NCBI GenBank assembly: GCA_036677685.1
Contig: JAVBWA010000037.1
Span: 1 to 64,000 of the forward strand
DNA length: 64,000 nucleotides
Reading direction: 5' to 3'
Origin: JAQUBU01 sp036677685
GTDB taxonomy: Bacteria; Bacillota; Syntrophomonadia; Syntrophomonadales; Syntrophomonadaceae
The notes beneath the pieces were generated by a model. The model was not told the origin of the DNA. It saw only the letters and a program-made list of their open reading frames with translations, and ran no database searches. Position 1 is the stretch's first letter, and each line of letters opens with the position of its first letter. Both the position numbers and the translations under genes were made by a program. Shown here piece by piece: positions 52,040-60,876 of this stretch.

Positions 52040-54220
52040 TTAGCTGAGTTGACGTTTACTGAACACCTCCAAGAGCTTCCATTGAATAATCGGGATATTG
52101 GCAATGGCTTCGGCAGGCACTCGATATATCTGGGCAATTGTTTTGGCCTGAAGCATAAATGCAATGGTTCCAATTTGAAAAATACTTTCTTCACCCCAGA
52201 AATCACCTGGTTTATAGCTGCATACTTCCTGCTTTCCTTCATATGCACCAACTTCGCCTTGATAAAGCAAGCAGATTTCCGGTTTTTGGAGAGCTGGCAG
52301 CAATTCTCCGGGTTTATAGGTTTCCATCTGCATAGACCTGGCAATTCGGCTTTTAATGGGACAGGAAATCCTTTCCCCCAACAGCCAGGTTTTCTCCAGG
52401 AAATATCTTTTATGGACTTCCGATTTGGTTTGTTCCAACAAGTGGTTGCGGCTTAGAAATTCAATATAGAGCCTGCGGGGAATCTTCAAGGCCTGAACAT
52501 AGGTAATGGCCCGGTAGGTACCATTGACTCCGGCATCCATCAGGCAGGACAACTCACCCAGCATGGAACCCACCGTCATATGATTGTTTATCCCCTGCTC
52601 CGGGAGCAGAAACTCCAATAATCCATTCAAAATGCAGAAAACACTGGAACTCCTTTCTCCCTTTTTAAGAATATTAGTCCCTGGATTGAATGAAACAATA
52701 GGACAATTCAAGAGCATCTCAATTTCATGCGCCGGCAGACCAGGAAAGAACAAGCGCAAGTGTTTGGCCGCAAAGGTCCTGGAATAGTTACGCTCGGAGG
52801 GAATTAACACATCTACCGCACCAAAAGTGGCCGCATTCCCTATTACCTTCTGCCGGTCACTAAATGGCAAGGCGGTGTGGCTGAGAATGATTTTCCCCGA
52901 AGCATCGTCTTTGAAATCTTCGGCATTGCCATGAATCATCCCACCTCCAATATCGATCTTCTTCAATGTCACCGGAGTCAGGTAGGCTTCCTTGACCTGC
53001 TCATAATAACTCTGGCTTATACCGCTTTGACCGGGGTCATCGCTAATCATTCCCTTTAAAACATCGAGAGCGGTAATATCCGCTAGATGAGCGTACGTGT
53101 TATAACCGTTTTCCCAGGGGGCGCGAAAAAACATGACACAGGTCTCCACGGGATGGGGTGAATAAATCGGTTTGACTTCAAGCCCATCGACCAGATTCCA
53201 GCAACCCGCTTCCAGATCACGGATATCGAAGTAATTATTAAACAATGTTTCATCCATCCCGGTTAAAGCCGCCAGTTTTTTCATAACCAGGGCACGGACC
53301 AGCGGGGTTGAATAATATTTAATACGGTGGTCGGAACGAAGCAAAACCGTAAGCCCGTTAAAGTGATCATCATGAGCATGCGTCTGGAATATGCCTTCTA
53401 TCTCGCTGGCGGTTATGCCCAAAGCCTGCAGGTTGTGCAGGAGATTGGGACCGGCATCGATCAGATAAATTTTTCCCTGAAAAGTTAAAATACTTGCCAT
53501 ACAAGGCCGGTTTATATCCCAGCCGTCGCCTTCACCGGTATGGATCACCGAAAAATAGTCACGTTTGGATTGATGAAAGCCCAGATGATATGGAGCTTCA
53601 TAATCCTCTCCGGGCTGAAGATTAAGATCTACTACGACCGTCTCTCCCTGATAACTTAATTCGTATTGGTTGAGCGCCCGGCGCTGGATGAAAACCCCAT
53701 TGCGCAGTTCCAAAGCTTCATTATTAACTATTCGCATATCCAGAAGTTCTTCGGTTTTAATAATCCGGTCAAAGGCAAATTTACGTTTTAACCGCATCAG
53801 TTCGTGAGCTTGCTGCTCCGGGATACCCGCCCCGGTTATCTCTTCCAGGGTAGTCAACCCGTAGTTGCCCCGGTATATGTATTCAGCCTGAGCCTTAACC
53901 TGGTCTTCATTTCCTATTAACAAAGGTTTTACCCCTTTGTTGTTGGGGTGGCCGGGCAGTATCATACCCTGCCGGTAAAACATTTGCAGGACCGGGAACT
54001 CGGCTAGATTGGCAAATCGCTCGTTCTGCATGGGCAAATCGGAAAGCAGGATAGCATTAGGGCCGGTTTCAAAAGCCACTCCGGCCTTTTCCGCATTGGC
54101 TATTAAGCCTTTTTTAATCAGATGCTTGACACTGTCCGCCGGACAGCCGCATAAAATATACAGTTCGGCTTCCGGAATTTCCACCCAGAATATACCTGCT
54201 GCCACTTTGATTTTCTTCAT
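52040..54220 (-). CDS. metallo-beta-lactamase fold protein fused to two cyclic-nucleotide-binding domains
   Basis: A 726-residue cytoplasmic protein in three parts. Residues 1-180 are unrecognised. Residues about 205-500 form a metallo-beta-lactamase fold with THAHDDHFNG at 280-289, a further His in YNTYAHLADITA and a late SHTALPFSD. Residues about 510-620 and 640-725 are two cNMP-binding-like folds (ILKKGERSSSVFCILNGLLEF, GSMLGELSCLMDAG; CSYKPGDFWGEESIFQIG). The phosphate-binding cassettes are non-canonical (GELSCLMDAG instead of GELAL-x2-PR-x-A), so nucleotide binding is uncertain. GGGGGG precedes ATG at 54220. It is adjacent to a second MBL gene read divergently. It may be a nucleotide-gated hydrolase or redox sensor; function unknown. 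Confidence 0.85.
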   Translation of the reverse strand: MKKIKVAAGIFWVEIPEAELYILCGCPADSVKHLIKKGLIANAEKAGVAFETGPNAILLSDLPMQNERFANLAEFPVLQMFYRQGMILPGHPNNKGVKPLLIGNEDQVKAQAEYIYRGNYGLTTLEEITGAGIPEQQAHELMRLKRKFAFDRIIKTEELLDMRIVNNEALELRNGVFIQRRALNQYELSYQGETVVVDLNLQPGEDYEAPYHLGFHQSKRDYFSVIHTGEGDGWDINRPCMASILTFQGKIYLIDAGPNLLHNLQALGITASEIEGIFQTHAHDDHFNGLTVLLRSDHRIKYYSTPLVRALVMKKLAALTGMDETLFNNYFDIRDLEAGCWNLVDGLEVKPIYSPHPVETCVMFFRAPWENGYNTYAHLADITALDVLKGMISDDPGQSGISQSYYEQVKEAYLTPVTLKKIDIGGGMIHGNAEDFKDDASGKIILSHTALPFSDRQKVIGNAATFGAVDVLIPSERNYSRTFAAKHLRLFFPGLPAHEIEMLLNCPIVSFNPGTNILKKGERSSSVFCILNGLLEFLLPEQGINNHMTVGSMLGELSCLMDAGVNGTYRAITYVQALKIPRRLYIEFLSRNHLLEQTKSEVHKRYFLEKTWLLGERISCPIKSRIARSMQMETYKPGELLPALQKPEICLLYQGEVGAYEGKQEVCSYKPGDFWGEESIFQIGTIAFMLQAKTIAQIYRVPAEAIANIPIIQWKLLEVFSKRQLS

Positions 54221-54397
54221 CGCCAATCCCCCCTGTACTTATTGTAGCAATAAAAGGAAAGCAGCCCCAGCAAAACATCAAATAATGCATTGCCTAAAGC
54301 AGTTTTAAATTAGAAGAGGTTTTCAGGATGAAACCAGGCCGGAGCGTTTTACCCTATGGTGTTATAATTAAGCTATTGCTAATATGGGAGGGTTTCG

Positions 54398-55081
54398 ATG
54401 GGCGAAGTTCGAATTGTCAGGGTGCCTTTGCGGGTGGCCAACAGTTACCTGCTTATAGACCGAAAAGCTGTTATTGTGGATACTGGAGACCCGGGTTACA
54501 GCAAGCAAATCATAAAAGCCTTAAAGGCCAATGGTTTGCAAAAATCCGATGTAAGCATGATTTTTCTTACTCATGGACACATAGACCATTTCGGCAGTGT
54601 TTATGAATTGAAAAGGCAATTGGATGTTCCGGTGGCTATACAGAGAATGGATGAACCCTATTTGCTGGCAGGTACTCAGGCGCCCCTGTATCCGCAATGT
54701 GCAGCAGCCGTATTCATTAAAGCTCTGGGGCAAAATATGCAAGTTAAAAAAAGATATGGGTTAAAAGCAGAGATTGTCTTTGATGATGAACTAGACTTGA
54801 ACGCTTACGGGGTGGATGCCAAAGCCCTGTCAACTCCCGGTCACACTTTGGGGTCATCCTCTCTGCTGTTAGAACCGGGGAGAGCTATTGTGGGTGACTT
54901 GCTGGTTCACAGATATCTATTGTTCGGAAAAGTTACCAGACCTCCTTTTTGCCATGACAAGGTTAAATGTTCAGAAAGTATTTGCAAACTGCTGGAGATG
55001 GGAGTAACGGTTTTTTATCCGGGACATGGCAAAGCCATACATAAAGAGGAACTGTCCATAAGACAGAGGGAGAAGTCATGA
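54398..55081 (+). CDS. metallo-beta-lactamase fold hydrolase (glyoxalase II-like)
   Basis: A 227-residue single-domain MBL-fold hydrolase. Metal ligands are in FLTHGHIDHFGS, STPGHTLGSSS, IVGDLLVHR and FYPGHGKAIH, a full dinuclear set. It resembles generic thioesterase/glyoxalase II-like proteins. GGGAGGG precedes ATG at 54398. It is divergent from the MBL/CNB fusion gene 178 bases away and convergent with DUF4153. Substrate unknown. Confidence 0.93.
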   Translation: MGEVRIVRVPLRVANSYLLIDRKAVIVDTGDPGYSKQIIKALKANGLQKSDVSMIFLTHGHIDHFGSVYELKRQLDVPVAIQRMDEPYLLAGTQAPLYPQCAAAVFIKALGQNMQVKKRYGLKAEIVFDDELDLNAYGVDAKALSTPGHTLGSSSLLLEPGRAIVGDLLVHRYLLFGKVTRPPFCHDKVKCSESICKLLEMGVTVFYPGHGKAIHKEELSIRQREKS

Positions 55082-55099
55082 ACGTCCCCCTCTGTCTCC

Positions 55100-56872
55100 C
55101 TATTGCGTCAATTCCGGGGTGCCAAACAAAACGAAGAGCGAATATTCAAAACCGCCCTCATCTACACCATAGATATTCTGAAAGATTATGCGCAGCTTAT
55201 AACCGTTATTCTCAACATCAAAGGTCATCTTTTCAGGAGCAATAGAATCCTTGGGAGTGGTGCCGAATCCGGACAGGGTTTTCGCAAAATCGTATAGACC
55301 GGTCCCCACCAGTTCTTTTCCTTCGGTATTCCTTACCGACACGCGCGCTTCCCGGGCTGATACAGGTTCAATGCTCAGCTTGTATTTAACACCCCTCACT
55401 TCCAAATCATAAACCGGTTGTTCGCTTTTCCGGTAAAATGAAAGATTTATAAAAGTATCAAAACCGCTTATATCAAACGGCTTGCGCATATCGAGGCTGG
55501 CATAAAAGTTGTTATTGTCAACTTCGGCATAAGCCGGTTCAAAGCCCAAGGTGCTTTGCATTTTATCAACGGTTTTAAAATCAGCCGGCAGCCATTTTAC
55601 GGATTTGATATAATTACGGCGTTCCATGTAAGCAAGAATGCTGGTGGACTCTACCCTGACATTCAGAGGCACTTCCGCTTTTGGGCTGATTTTTCCACCC
55701 ATCAGTATGCCTTCCTGCACCAGCATGTTTTCCAGACGGCTGATCTGACTGACCCGCGAAACGGTAAAAGCATCAACCGGCGGTATAACCGAAAAGATTG
55801 CAAATCCGGCCGCTAGCAACGCAATGATTCCGTTTTTGGCTGCCGGCTTGAAGCTCAGCCAAAAACCGCAGGCAATGGAGAAAATCCCGAAAAGCACTAC
55901 ATAATAGCGGGATTCCGTGATTCCATAGGCATTGACCCGAATGCCCACCGAAATGAGCTGCATGATTACCACCGGAATCAGAACCTTGGGGAAAATACTG
56001 CGATACCAGAGGGCAAACCGGTTTTCCAGCCAACTGGCCAACACAAATATGGTTAGCCCGGCGGCGGAATAAGCCAGGACCATGGTGCCCAACTGCCCCG
56101 AAGGCCATTTCAAGGTGACAATAATTTTAATGAAATAGGCGGTTAAGACCAGAGTATAAGCGGATAGAAGAGGAATCGCAATATACGAAATTAGAATTTC
56201 CAGGAGTTTGGGATACTGCCCCATGTGTTCGGCATACTCGCGATCGGTTGCATCTTCCGAATTAAAGCGGGGCAGCAACGATAAGTAATAGATGGTGGCA
56301 AAAAGAACCCAAATGACAGTCATCATATATGCGTAGGCATCTTCATTAACATTGAAAAGCAGAGTGTCGATAGCCGCAATGATACTGGCACAACCGGCGG
56401 TAAGCACTCCCGAATACAATACGGAGGTAAATGCAGATTTCAAATGGATAAGCGCGATGGTATTGAAATCAGCCTGGTTCCGGTAGGACGGCACCCATAA
56501 AAAGATGCAGAACATGGCGAATACCGCTACAAAGGTGCGTATTTCAACTTCAAAACTGATACTGGGAGCAGGAGCTAAAATCAGGTAGTACCCCAGGGTA
56601 AGGACTGCGGATAATCCATAAACTGCCAGCCGCAGTTGGGCCAGGCGGGCCAGACGTTCACAGGCAAACTGAGCGGCAACTCCCAAAAAAGCACCCAATA
56701 AACAGGTAAACATCAGTTTCTGAATAATCAGATTGGGTTCTTGGTTCAGGGAGATCATATAACAAATCAACACTGCGGCGCCGAGCAGGCACAGTACGGT
56801 CAACGGGAACCGCGCCGCCGCTCCGTAAAGACCCTGCAGCATTTGCCTAACCGCTTCTTTAAAACGCTTCAT
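55100..56872 (-). CDS. DUF4153 membrane protein
   Basis: A 590-residue protein with about ten to twelve membrane segments in the first 360 residues (for example AVLICYMISL, LILAPAPSISFEV, VIWVLFATIYYLSLLP), then an extracytoplasmic beta-rich domain of about 200 residues. It belongs to the DUF4153 family, of unknown role. GGAGG precedes ATG at 56872. Monocistronic. Confidence 0.88.
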   Translation of the reverse strand: MKRFKEAVRQMLQGLYGAAARFPLTVLCLLGAAVLICYMISLNQEPNLIIQKLMFTCLLGAFLGVAAQFACERLARLAQLRLAVYGLSAVLTLGYYLILAPAPSISFEVEIRTFVAVFAMFCIFLWVPSYRNQADFNTIALIHLKSAFTSVLYSGVLTAGCASIIAAIDTLLFNVNEDAYAYMMTVIWVLFATIYYLSLLPRFNSEDATDREYAEHMGQYPKLLEILISYIAIPLLSAYTLVLTAYFIKIIVTLKWPSGQLGTMVLAYSAAGLTIFVLASWLENRFALWYRSIFPKVLIPVVIMQLISVGIRVNAYGITESRYYVVLFGIFSIACGFWLSFKPAAKNGIIALLAAGFAIFSVIPPVDAFTVSRVSQISRLENMLVQEGILMGGKISPKAEVPLNVRVESTSILAYMERRNYIKSVKWLPADFKTVDKMQSTLGFEPAYAEVDNNNFYASLDMRKPFDISGFDTFINLSFYRKSEQPVYDLEVRGVKYKLSIEPVSAREARVSVRNTEGKELVGTGLYDFAKTLSGFGTTPKDSIAPEKMTFDVENNGYKLRIIFQNIYGVDEGGFEYSLFVLFGTPELTQ

Positions 56873-57055
56873 TCTTAAACTCCTCCATATTGCTCAGTTA
56901 CATAATTCTAGATATTTTGTTCAAGCAAAATCAATGCTTAAACAGGTGGAATTCAATCCAAAATTCAACATTTCTTTTTAAATAATTTAACATAATTGCA
57001 TAGCATTTTGCGTCATATTTGGCAGCTAAGATATAAACAAGCCAGGGCCTGGCAC

Positions 57056-57194
57056 TTTTTAAGCATCGGAAGAAACTGCGGAGCAGTTTCAACACACCGC
57101 TGCAACGAGGCGAAGGATTAAAAGCCAACGCCCGTCTTGTCAACAGGAACCCGACAAATTAAAGAAACGAGGGACATTTTTTCGCCTCGTTATA
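57056..57194 (+). repeat. structured intergenic repeat, copy G
   Basis: Plus-strand full-length copy. The middle is diverged (AAAAGCCAACGCCCGTC) but the 5' hairpin and both arms AACGAGGCG and CGCCTCGTT are perfect. It begins in a T-run after the small hairpin GCCAG-GGC-CTGGC, as copy C begins in a terminator T-run. Its end, CCTCGTTATAA, abuts the CAGGAGG ribosome site of the secreted-protein gene. It fills the gap 56873-57210. Confidence 0.85.
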
Positions 57195-57210
57195 ACAGGA
57201 GGAATAGGAA

Positions 57211-57966
57211 ATGGAAAAGAGATTTAAAAAAATGCTGGTTGGAATACTGATGATGTCAATGCTGGTGAGCGGAGTTTTAAGCGCGCAGGCGGATACCAAG
57301 GATGCGGAAGCCGATACCGGGAAGTCCAAGGCCGTTGTCGCTCAATGCATAATGGCTTCTCCACCCATGTCCGATATCCAGTATCAGAAGTTTATTGCTT
57401 ACTTGACCCAGGAATACGCACCGGAATTGAAAGTTGAATGGGAAAAAGCCTTTGCCGACCGGGCCAGTATAAAGCTGCCGGTGCCATCTGATTTGCCTTC
57501 TAATGTAACGATTACCGGCACCAGTAAAATGGGCAACCTGAAATCTGGTACGGTTACCGTCACGAATAAAAATCCTGATAAAACCGGGCAGGATGCAGAA
57601 GTTGAATCATCGGAAATCTATATAAGTATTGCACAGAATCCCGGGGGTAAGCTTAACCCTGAAACCGATGTAATAAGCGCAACCGAGGCAAAACCAGAGT
57701 TAGATTGTATAACCTTAACCTTGCCTGAAGACGCCGATAAAACGATGGAACTGGGATCGGTTATATCCATATCCTTGCCTCAAAGCGATGATAAAACATT
57801 TACCGAGCAGCTAAAGCTGCAGGATGAATTGGATAAGGCCATCACAAGCAACGACGGTAAAGCTATAAACGCGGTCCTGGGGAAAATGCTGACAAATTAT
57901 AATGCAGTCTCAGAGGATATAAAAAGCTCCTTGTCGAAGGTAGAAATTACTAAAACCAATAAATAA
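57211..57966 (+). CDS. secreted protein of a signalling operon, unknown
   Basis: A 251-residue protein with a clear signal peptide (basic MEKRFKKM, hydrophobic LVGILMMSMLVSGVL, cleavage near SAQA). The mature part has a helical head (MSDIQYQKFIAYLTQEYAPE) and a beta-rich Ser/Thr body with CITLTLPEDAD and SLPQSDDKTFTEQ. GGAGG precedes ATG at 57211. A strong hairpin separates it from the response regulator, suggesting it is made in excess of the two-component genes. Its phrase ITLTLP recurs as ITITLP in the extracytoplasmic part of the kinase, so it may interact with or share ancestry with the sensor. Family not recognised. Confidence 0.85.
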   Translation: MEKRFKKMLVGILMMSMLVSGVLSAQADTKDAEADTGKSKAVVAQCIMASPPMSDIQYQKFIAYLTQEYAPELKVEWEKAFADRASIKLPVPSDLPSNVTITGTSKMGNLKSGTVTVTNKNPDKTGQDAEVESSEIYISIAQNPGGKLNPETDVISATEAKPELDCITLTLPEDADKTMELGSVISISLPQSDDKTFTEQLKLQDELDKAITSNDGKAINAVLGKMLTNYNAVSEDIKSSLSKVEITKTNK

Positions 57967-57972
57967 CGGGTT

Positions 57973-58000
57973 GCCTGCAGGGGGGCACCCCCTTGCAGGC
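57973..58000 (+). terminator. strong hairpin between secreted protein and response regulator genes
   Basis: GCCTGCA pairs with TGCAGGC, and GGGGG with CCCCC inside, giving about twelve pairs around a tiny loop. No T-run follows (AGCCTATTG), so it is more likely a stabiliser of the upstream mRNA or a partial terminator. Confidence 0.6.
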
Positions 58001-58023
58001 AGCCTATTGTTGGAGATATGAAA

Positions 58024-58707
58024 ATGAGTAAACTAATTGCACTGGTGGAAGATGATAAGAATATCAACGATGTACTGTCAACATACCTCTTGCGGCAGGG
58101 ATGGCAGGTCTTTTCATTTCTGTCCGGAGAAGAGGCCCGAGCGGCCAATATCCATCCCCATCTATGGATACTGGACATAATGCTGCCGGGTATAGATGGC
58201 TACCAGCTTATCCGGGAGATCAAGGTCAATGCCCCGGAGGTGCCGGTTATTTTTATATCCGCCCGGGATGCGGATATAGATCGTATAGTCGGGTTGGAGA
58301 TGGGCAGTGAAGACTACCTGGCCAAGCCCTTTATGCCTGAGGAACTGGTAATTAGAACGCGCAAAGTGCTGGACCGTGTTTATAAAAGCCCCCGACGCAA
58401 AGACGAGAAAAGCTCCGAGCTTATACTGGGTTCTTACATCATTGATTTGACCTATCGCGAGGTTTTCAGACTGCCGGAACGGGAGCGCATCGAGTTAACC
58501 GCCAAGGAATTTGACCTTTTACATCTTTTTATACGTCATCAGCAGCAGCAGCTCGACCGCGAACAAATCCTGCAATATGTTTGGGGCGCCGAATATTTCG
58601 GTTCGGACCGGGTGGTGGACAATCTGGTAAGGCGGGTCCGCAAAAAACTTCCTGAATTGCGCCTGGAAACCATCTACGGTTATGGATACAGGTTGGTGGA
58701 AGCATGA
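58024..58707 (+). CDS. OmpR-family response regulator
   Basis: A 227-residue regulator: receiver with acidic pair VEDDKN, phospho-Asp in WILDIMLPGIDGYQL, ISARD and LAKPFMPEEL, then a winged-helix DNA-binding domain (ELTAKEFDLLHLFIRHQQQQ, DRVVDNLVRRVRKKL, ETIYGYGYRL). ATG at 58024 is eight bases after GGAG; the ATG at 58018 is too close to that site. It overlaps the kinase gene by four bases and is its cognate partner. Confidence 0.96.
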   Translation: MSKLIALVEDDKNINDVLSTYLLRQGWQVFSFLSGEEARAANIHPHLWILDIMLPGIDGYQLIREIKVNAPEVPVIFISARDADIDRIVGLEMGSEDYLAKPFMPEELVIRTRKVLDRVYKSPRRKDEKSSELILGSYIIDLTYREVFRLPERERIELTAKEFDLLHLFIRHQQQQLDREQILQYVWGAEYFGSDRVVDNLVRRVRKKLPELRLETIYGYGYRLVEA

Positions 58708-60182
58708 AAAATCTACCCCTAGCCGTACAAATCTGGATGCTTTGCGCAGCCGTAACCCTTTCCGTTTCCCTGCTGATTATGGTCTTTTTGCCGGGGATGC
58801 TGCAGCAATTCTTTACCGCTCAAGTCTTAAGCATATTGGAAGATTCACAAAAGAATATCCAAGTTGGTACAATTACCGTTTCATCATCCGAAATCGTAAA
58901 CGGACCAACTAATTTTTTAATAACTACTGAAAACAAATCCAGTGCTTCAGAATCAGTTCCCGTGCTTAAAGAAAACTCAGCGGAAATAAGCATTAAAAAC
59001 AAGTCGGCTACAGACGAGTCTCCGCTTCAAGCGATTACCATTACCCTGCCGGCCCATCCTGCTTCACCGGCTTCAGTTCCGTTTATGAACCATATTTATT
59101 TCTCTGAAGCAGCCCCGCTGCCTTCCGGATTGTTTCCGGAACCTTTTTACAAGAGAGTTGTACAGGACGCTGCCCATCAGACGGTTGCAGTCCAAAAATA
59201 CACCGAAGCCGCCGACAACAAAACCCTTTTGTATGTTATCCGTAAAACCAAGGAAAATGGCAGCAACGGCAGCCTTATCTCCTATTCCTGGGGAAACTAT
59301 CGGAATGATATGGCCGGCAGCCTCTACCACAAGCTGATGCTCCTGATGCTGGCCGTCATCATATTGTCCTGGATTCCTTCTTTGCTGGTATCCCGGCACC
59401 TGACCCGCCCGCTGGTGAAAATGGAAAACCAGGTTCTAAAAATCGGCAGCAAGGAGTGGGATGAACCCCTGGACCTTGAGCGCGGAGACGAAATCGGCAG
59501 GCTGGCCAAGGCCTTTGAAAACATGCGGCAGCGTTTAGTCAGGCAGGACCAGGCCCAGCAGAGCTACCTGCAGAACATATCGCACAGCCTGAAAACGCCC
59601 ATAATGGTTATTCAAAGCTATAGCAAGGCCATTCTGGATGGCATTTACCCCAAAGGCGACCTGGAAAGCAGCCTCTTGACCATCCAGAACGAAGCCGACC
59701 GCACCAACAAGCTGGTGCAAGACCTGGTGATGCTTAATAAGATAAAATACTTCTCGACCCGCGATATCAAAATGGAAGCGGTACCATTGGCAGTGCTGGT
59801 CGAGGATATCGCCGGCAAGCTGCAGAGCCGTCGTCCCGATTTAGATTGGCAAATTCAGCTTGGCGATTATGGTTTAATGGGCGACCCCGACCAGTGGAAA
59901 ATAGTTCTGGAGAACCTCCTGGACAACGCCACCCGCTACGCCGCAAATACCATAGAGATTACCCTGCGGGACGACCCCGCTCCGGGCTGGTGGCTGCGCA
60001 TCTGGAATGATGGAGTTACTCTGAATGATGATTACCTGGAAAAGATTTTTGAGGAATACTACACCGGCCAGGGTGGTCAGTCAGGACTGGGCTTGGCCAT
60101 AGTGCGCCATATCGTGGAACTGCATAAGGGCCAAGTCTGGGCCGCCAATGAAAACAACGGGGTGGCTTTTTATATCGGGTAA
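58704..60182 (+). CDS. membrane sensor histidine kinase
   Basis: A 492-residue kinase: membrane helix near 10-32, an extracytoplasmic domain of about 180 residues rich in Ser/Thr and Pro (ITITLPAHPASPASVPF), second helix near 210-232, HAMP, HisKA (NISHSLKTPIMVIQS) and HATPase (ENLLDNATRYA, GGQSGLGLAIVRHI). ATG at 58704 overlaps the regulator stop (ATGA). With the secreted protein it forms a three-gene unit, suggesting the secreted protein is ligand, accessory sensor or target. Confidence 0.94.
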   Translation: MKNLPLAVQIWMLCAAVTLSVSLLIMVFLPGMLQQFFTAQVLSILEDSQKNIQVGTITVSSSEIVNGPTNFLITTENKSSASESVPVLKENSAEISIKNKSATDESPLQAITITLPAHPASPASVPFMNHIYFSEAAPLPSGLFPEPFYKRVVQDAAHQTVAVQKYTEAADNKTLLYVIRKTKENGSNGSLISYSWGNYRNDMAGSLYHKLMLLMLAVIILSWIPSLLVSRHLTRPLVKMENQVLKIGSKEWDEPLDLERGDEIGRLAKAFENMRQRLVRQDQAQQSYLQNISHSLKTPIMVIQSYSKAILDGIYPKGDLESSLLTIQNEADRTNKLVQDLVMLNKIKYFSTRDIKMEAVPLAVLVEDIAGKLQSRRPDLDWQIQLGDYGLMGDPDQWKIVLENLLDNATRYAANTIEITLRDDPAPGWWLRIWNDGVTLNDDYLEKIFEEYYTGQGGQSGLGLAIVRHIVELHKGQVWAANENNGVAFYIG

Positions 60183-60281
60183 GCCCTTGTTCTTTTTTTG
60201 TGTTCATGATAAAGAAATATGTGTATAATATTAGAGTAATAAGTTTATCGTATAGTCTTGTCAGTGAAAGGAGCTATTGTA

Positions 60282-60545
60282 ATGTTAATTAAGTCATCTT
60301 CCGTGCTCAGAAATGATTATGATAGTCTCGTCAAATTGTCAAATGAAAAGGCCGAGCCCATATATATTACTCGCAATGGCGAAGGTGAAATGGTCTTTTT
60401 ACCAATTGAAATATATGAAAAAAGAGAAGCTGAACTTAATCTGCTTCAACAGCTTTTGGTCGCTGAACGCAAGCGTATAGCTGGCTCTCCAACGTTTACT
60501 ACTTCTGATGTCCGCTCCGAGCTGGAGGAAATTTATAATGAGTAA
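60282..60545 (+). CDS. type II antitoxin, Phd/YefM-like
   Basis: An 87-residue antitoxin. The N-terminal DNA-binding fold reads SSVLRNDYDSLVKLSNEKAEPIYIT and RNGEGEMVFLPIEIYE; the flexible C-terminus (TTSDVRSELEEIYNE) would cover the toxin. AAAGGAG lies eight bases before ATG at 60282. A TATAAT at 60224-60229 is the likely -10 of its promoter, which the complex would autorepress. Confidence 0.9.
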   Translation: MLIKSSSVLRNDYDSLVKLSNEKAEPIYITRNGEGEMVFLPIEIYEKREAELNLLQQLLVAERKRIAGSPTFTTSDVRSELEEIYNE

Positions 60546-60846
60546 GCTAAATGTTAAGCTGCTTAGCGAAGCTCGGCTTCAAATCAGGGATATAGCAGCT
60601 TATCATAAAATGAAGGTTGGGCCTTCTTCCGCTCGCAAGATTACTGACCGTATCTTAGACGCTATTGATAAATTGGCGGATTTCCCTGAAATGGGGATGG
60701 TACCGCATTCCAAAATGATAGCAGAAGCCGGTTACAGGGTACTCATCGCAGGAGACTACCTGTGCTTTTATCAGGTGTTGAACGATACTGTTTTTGTGAA
60801 TCATATAATACATACAAGTACTGACTATATTAAAAAAATATTTTAA
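60538..60846 (+). CDS. type II toxin, RelE/ParE superfamily
   Basis: A 102-residue toxin: VKLLSEARLQIRDIAAYHKMK, ITDRILDAIDKLADFPEMG, GYRVLIAGDYLCFYQV and the closing VNHIIHTSTDY. The layout is ParE/RelE-like; whether it cuts mRNA or hits gyrase cannot be told. ATG at 60538, nine bases after GGAGG, overlaps the antitoxin stop by eight bases, giving the coupled arrangement normal for these pairs. Confidence 0.92.
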   Translation: MSKLNVKLLSEARLQIRDIAAYHKMKVGPSSARKITDRILDAIDKLADFPEMGMVPHSKMIAEAGYRVLIAGDYLCFYQVLNDTVFVNHIIHTSTDYIKKIF

Positions 60847-60876
60847 ACTGTATTATTCCGGTTACTCTTGTTACCA

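Noticed and set aside
56931..57143. 70-codon minus-strand frame within repeat copy G
   Set aside because: It is repeat translation; a related string appears from copy A, so it reflects the repeat and not a gene.
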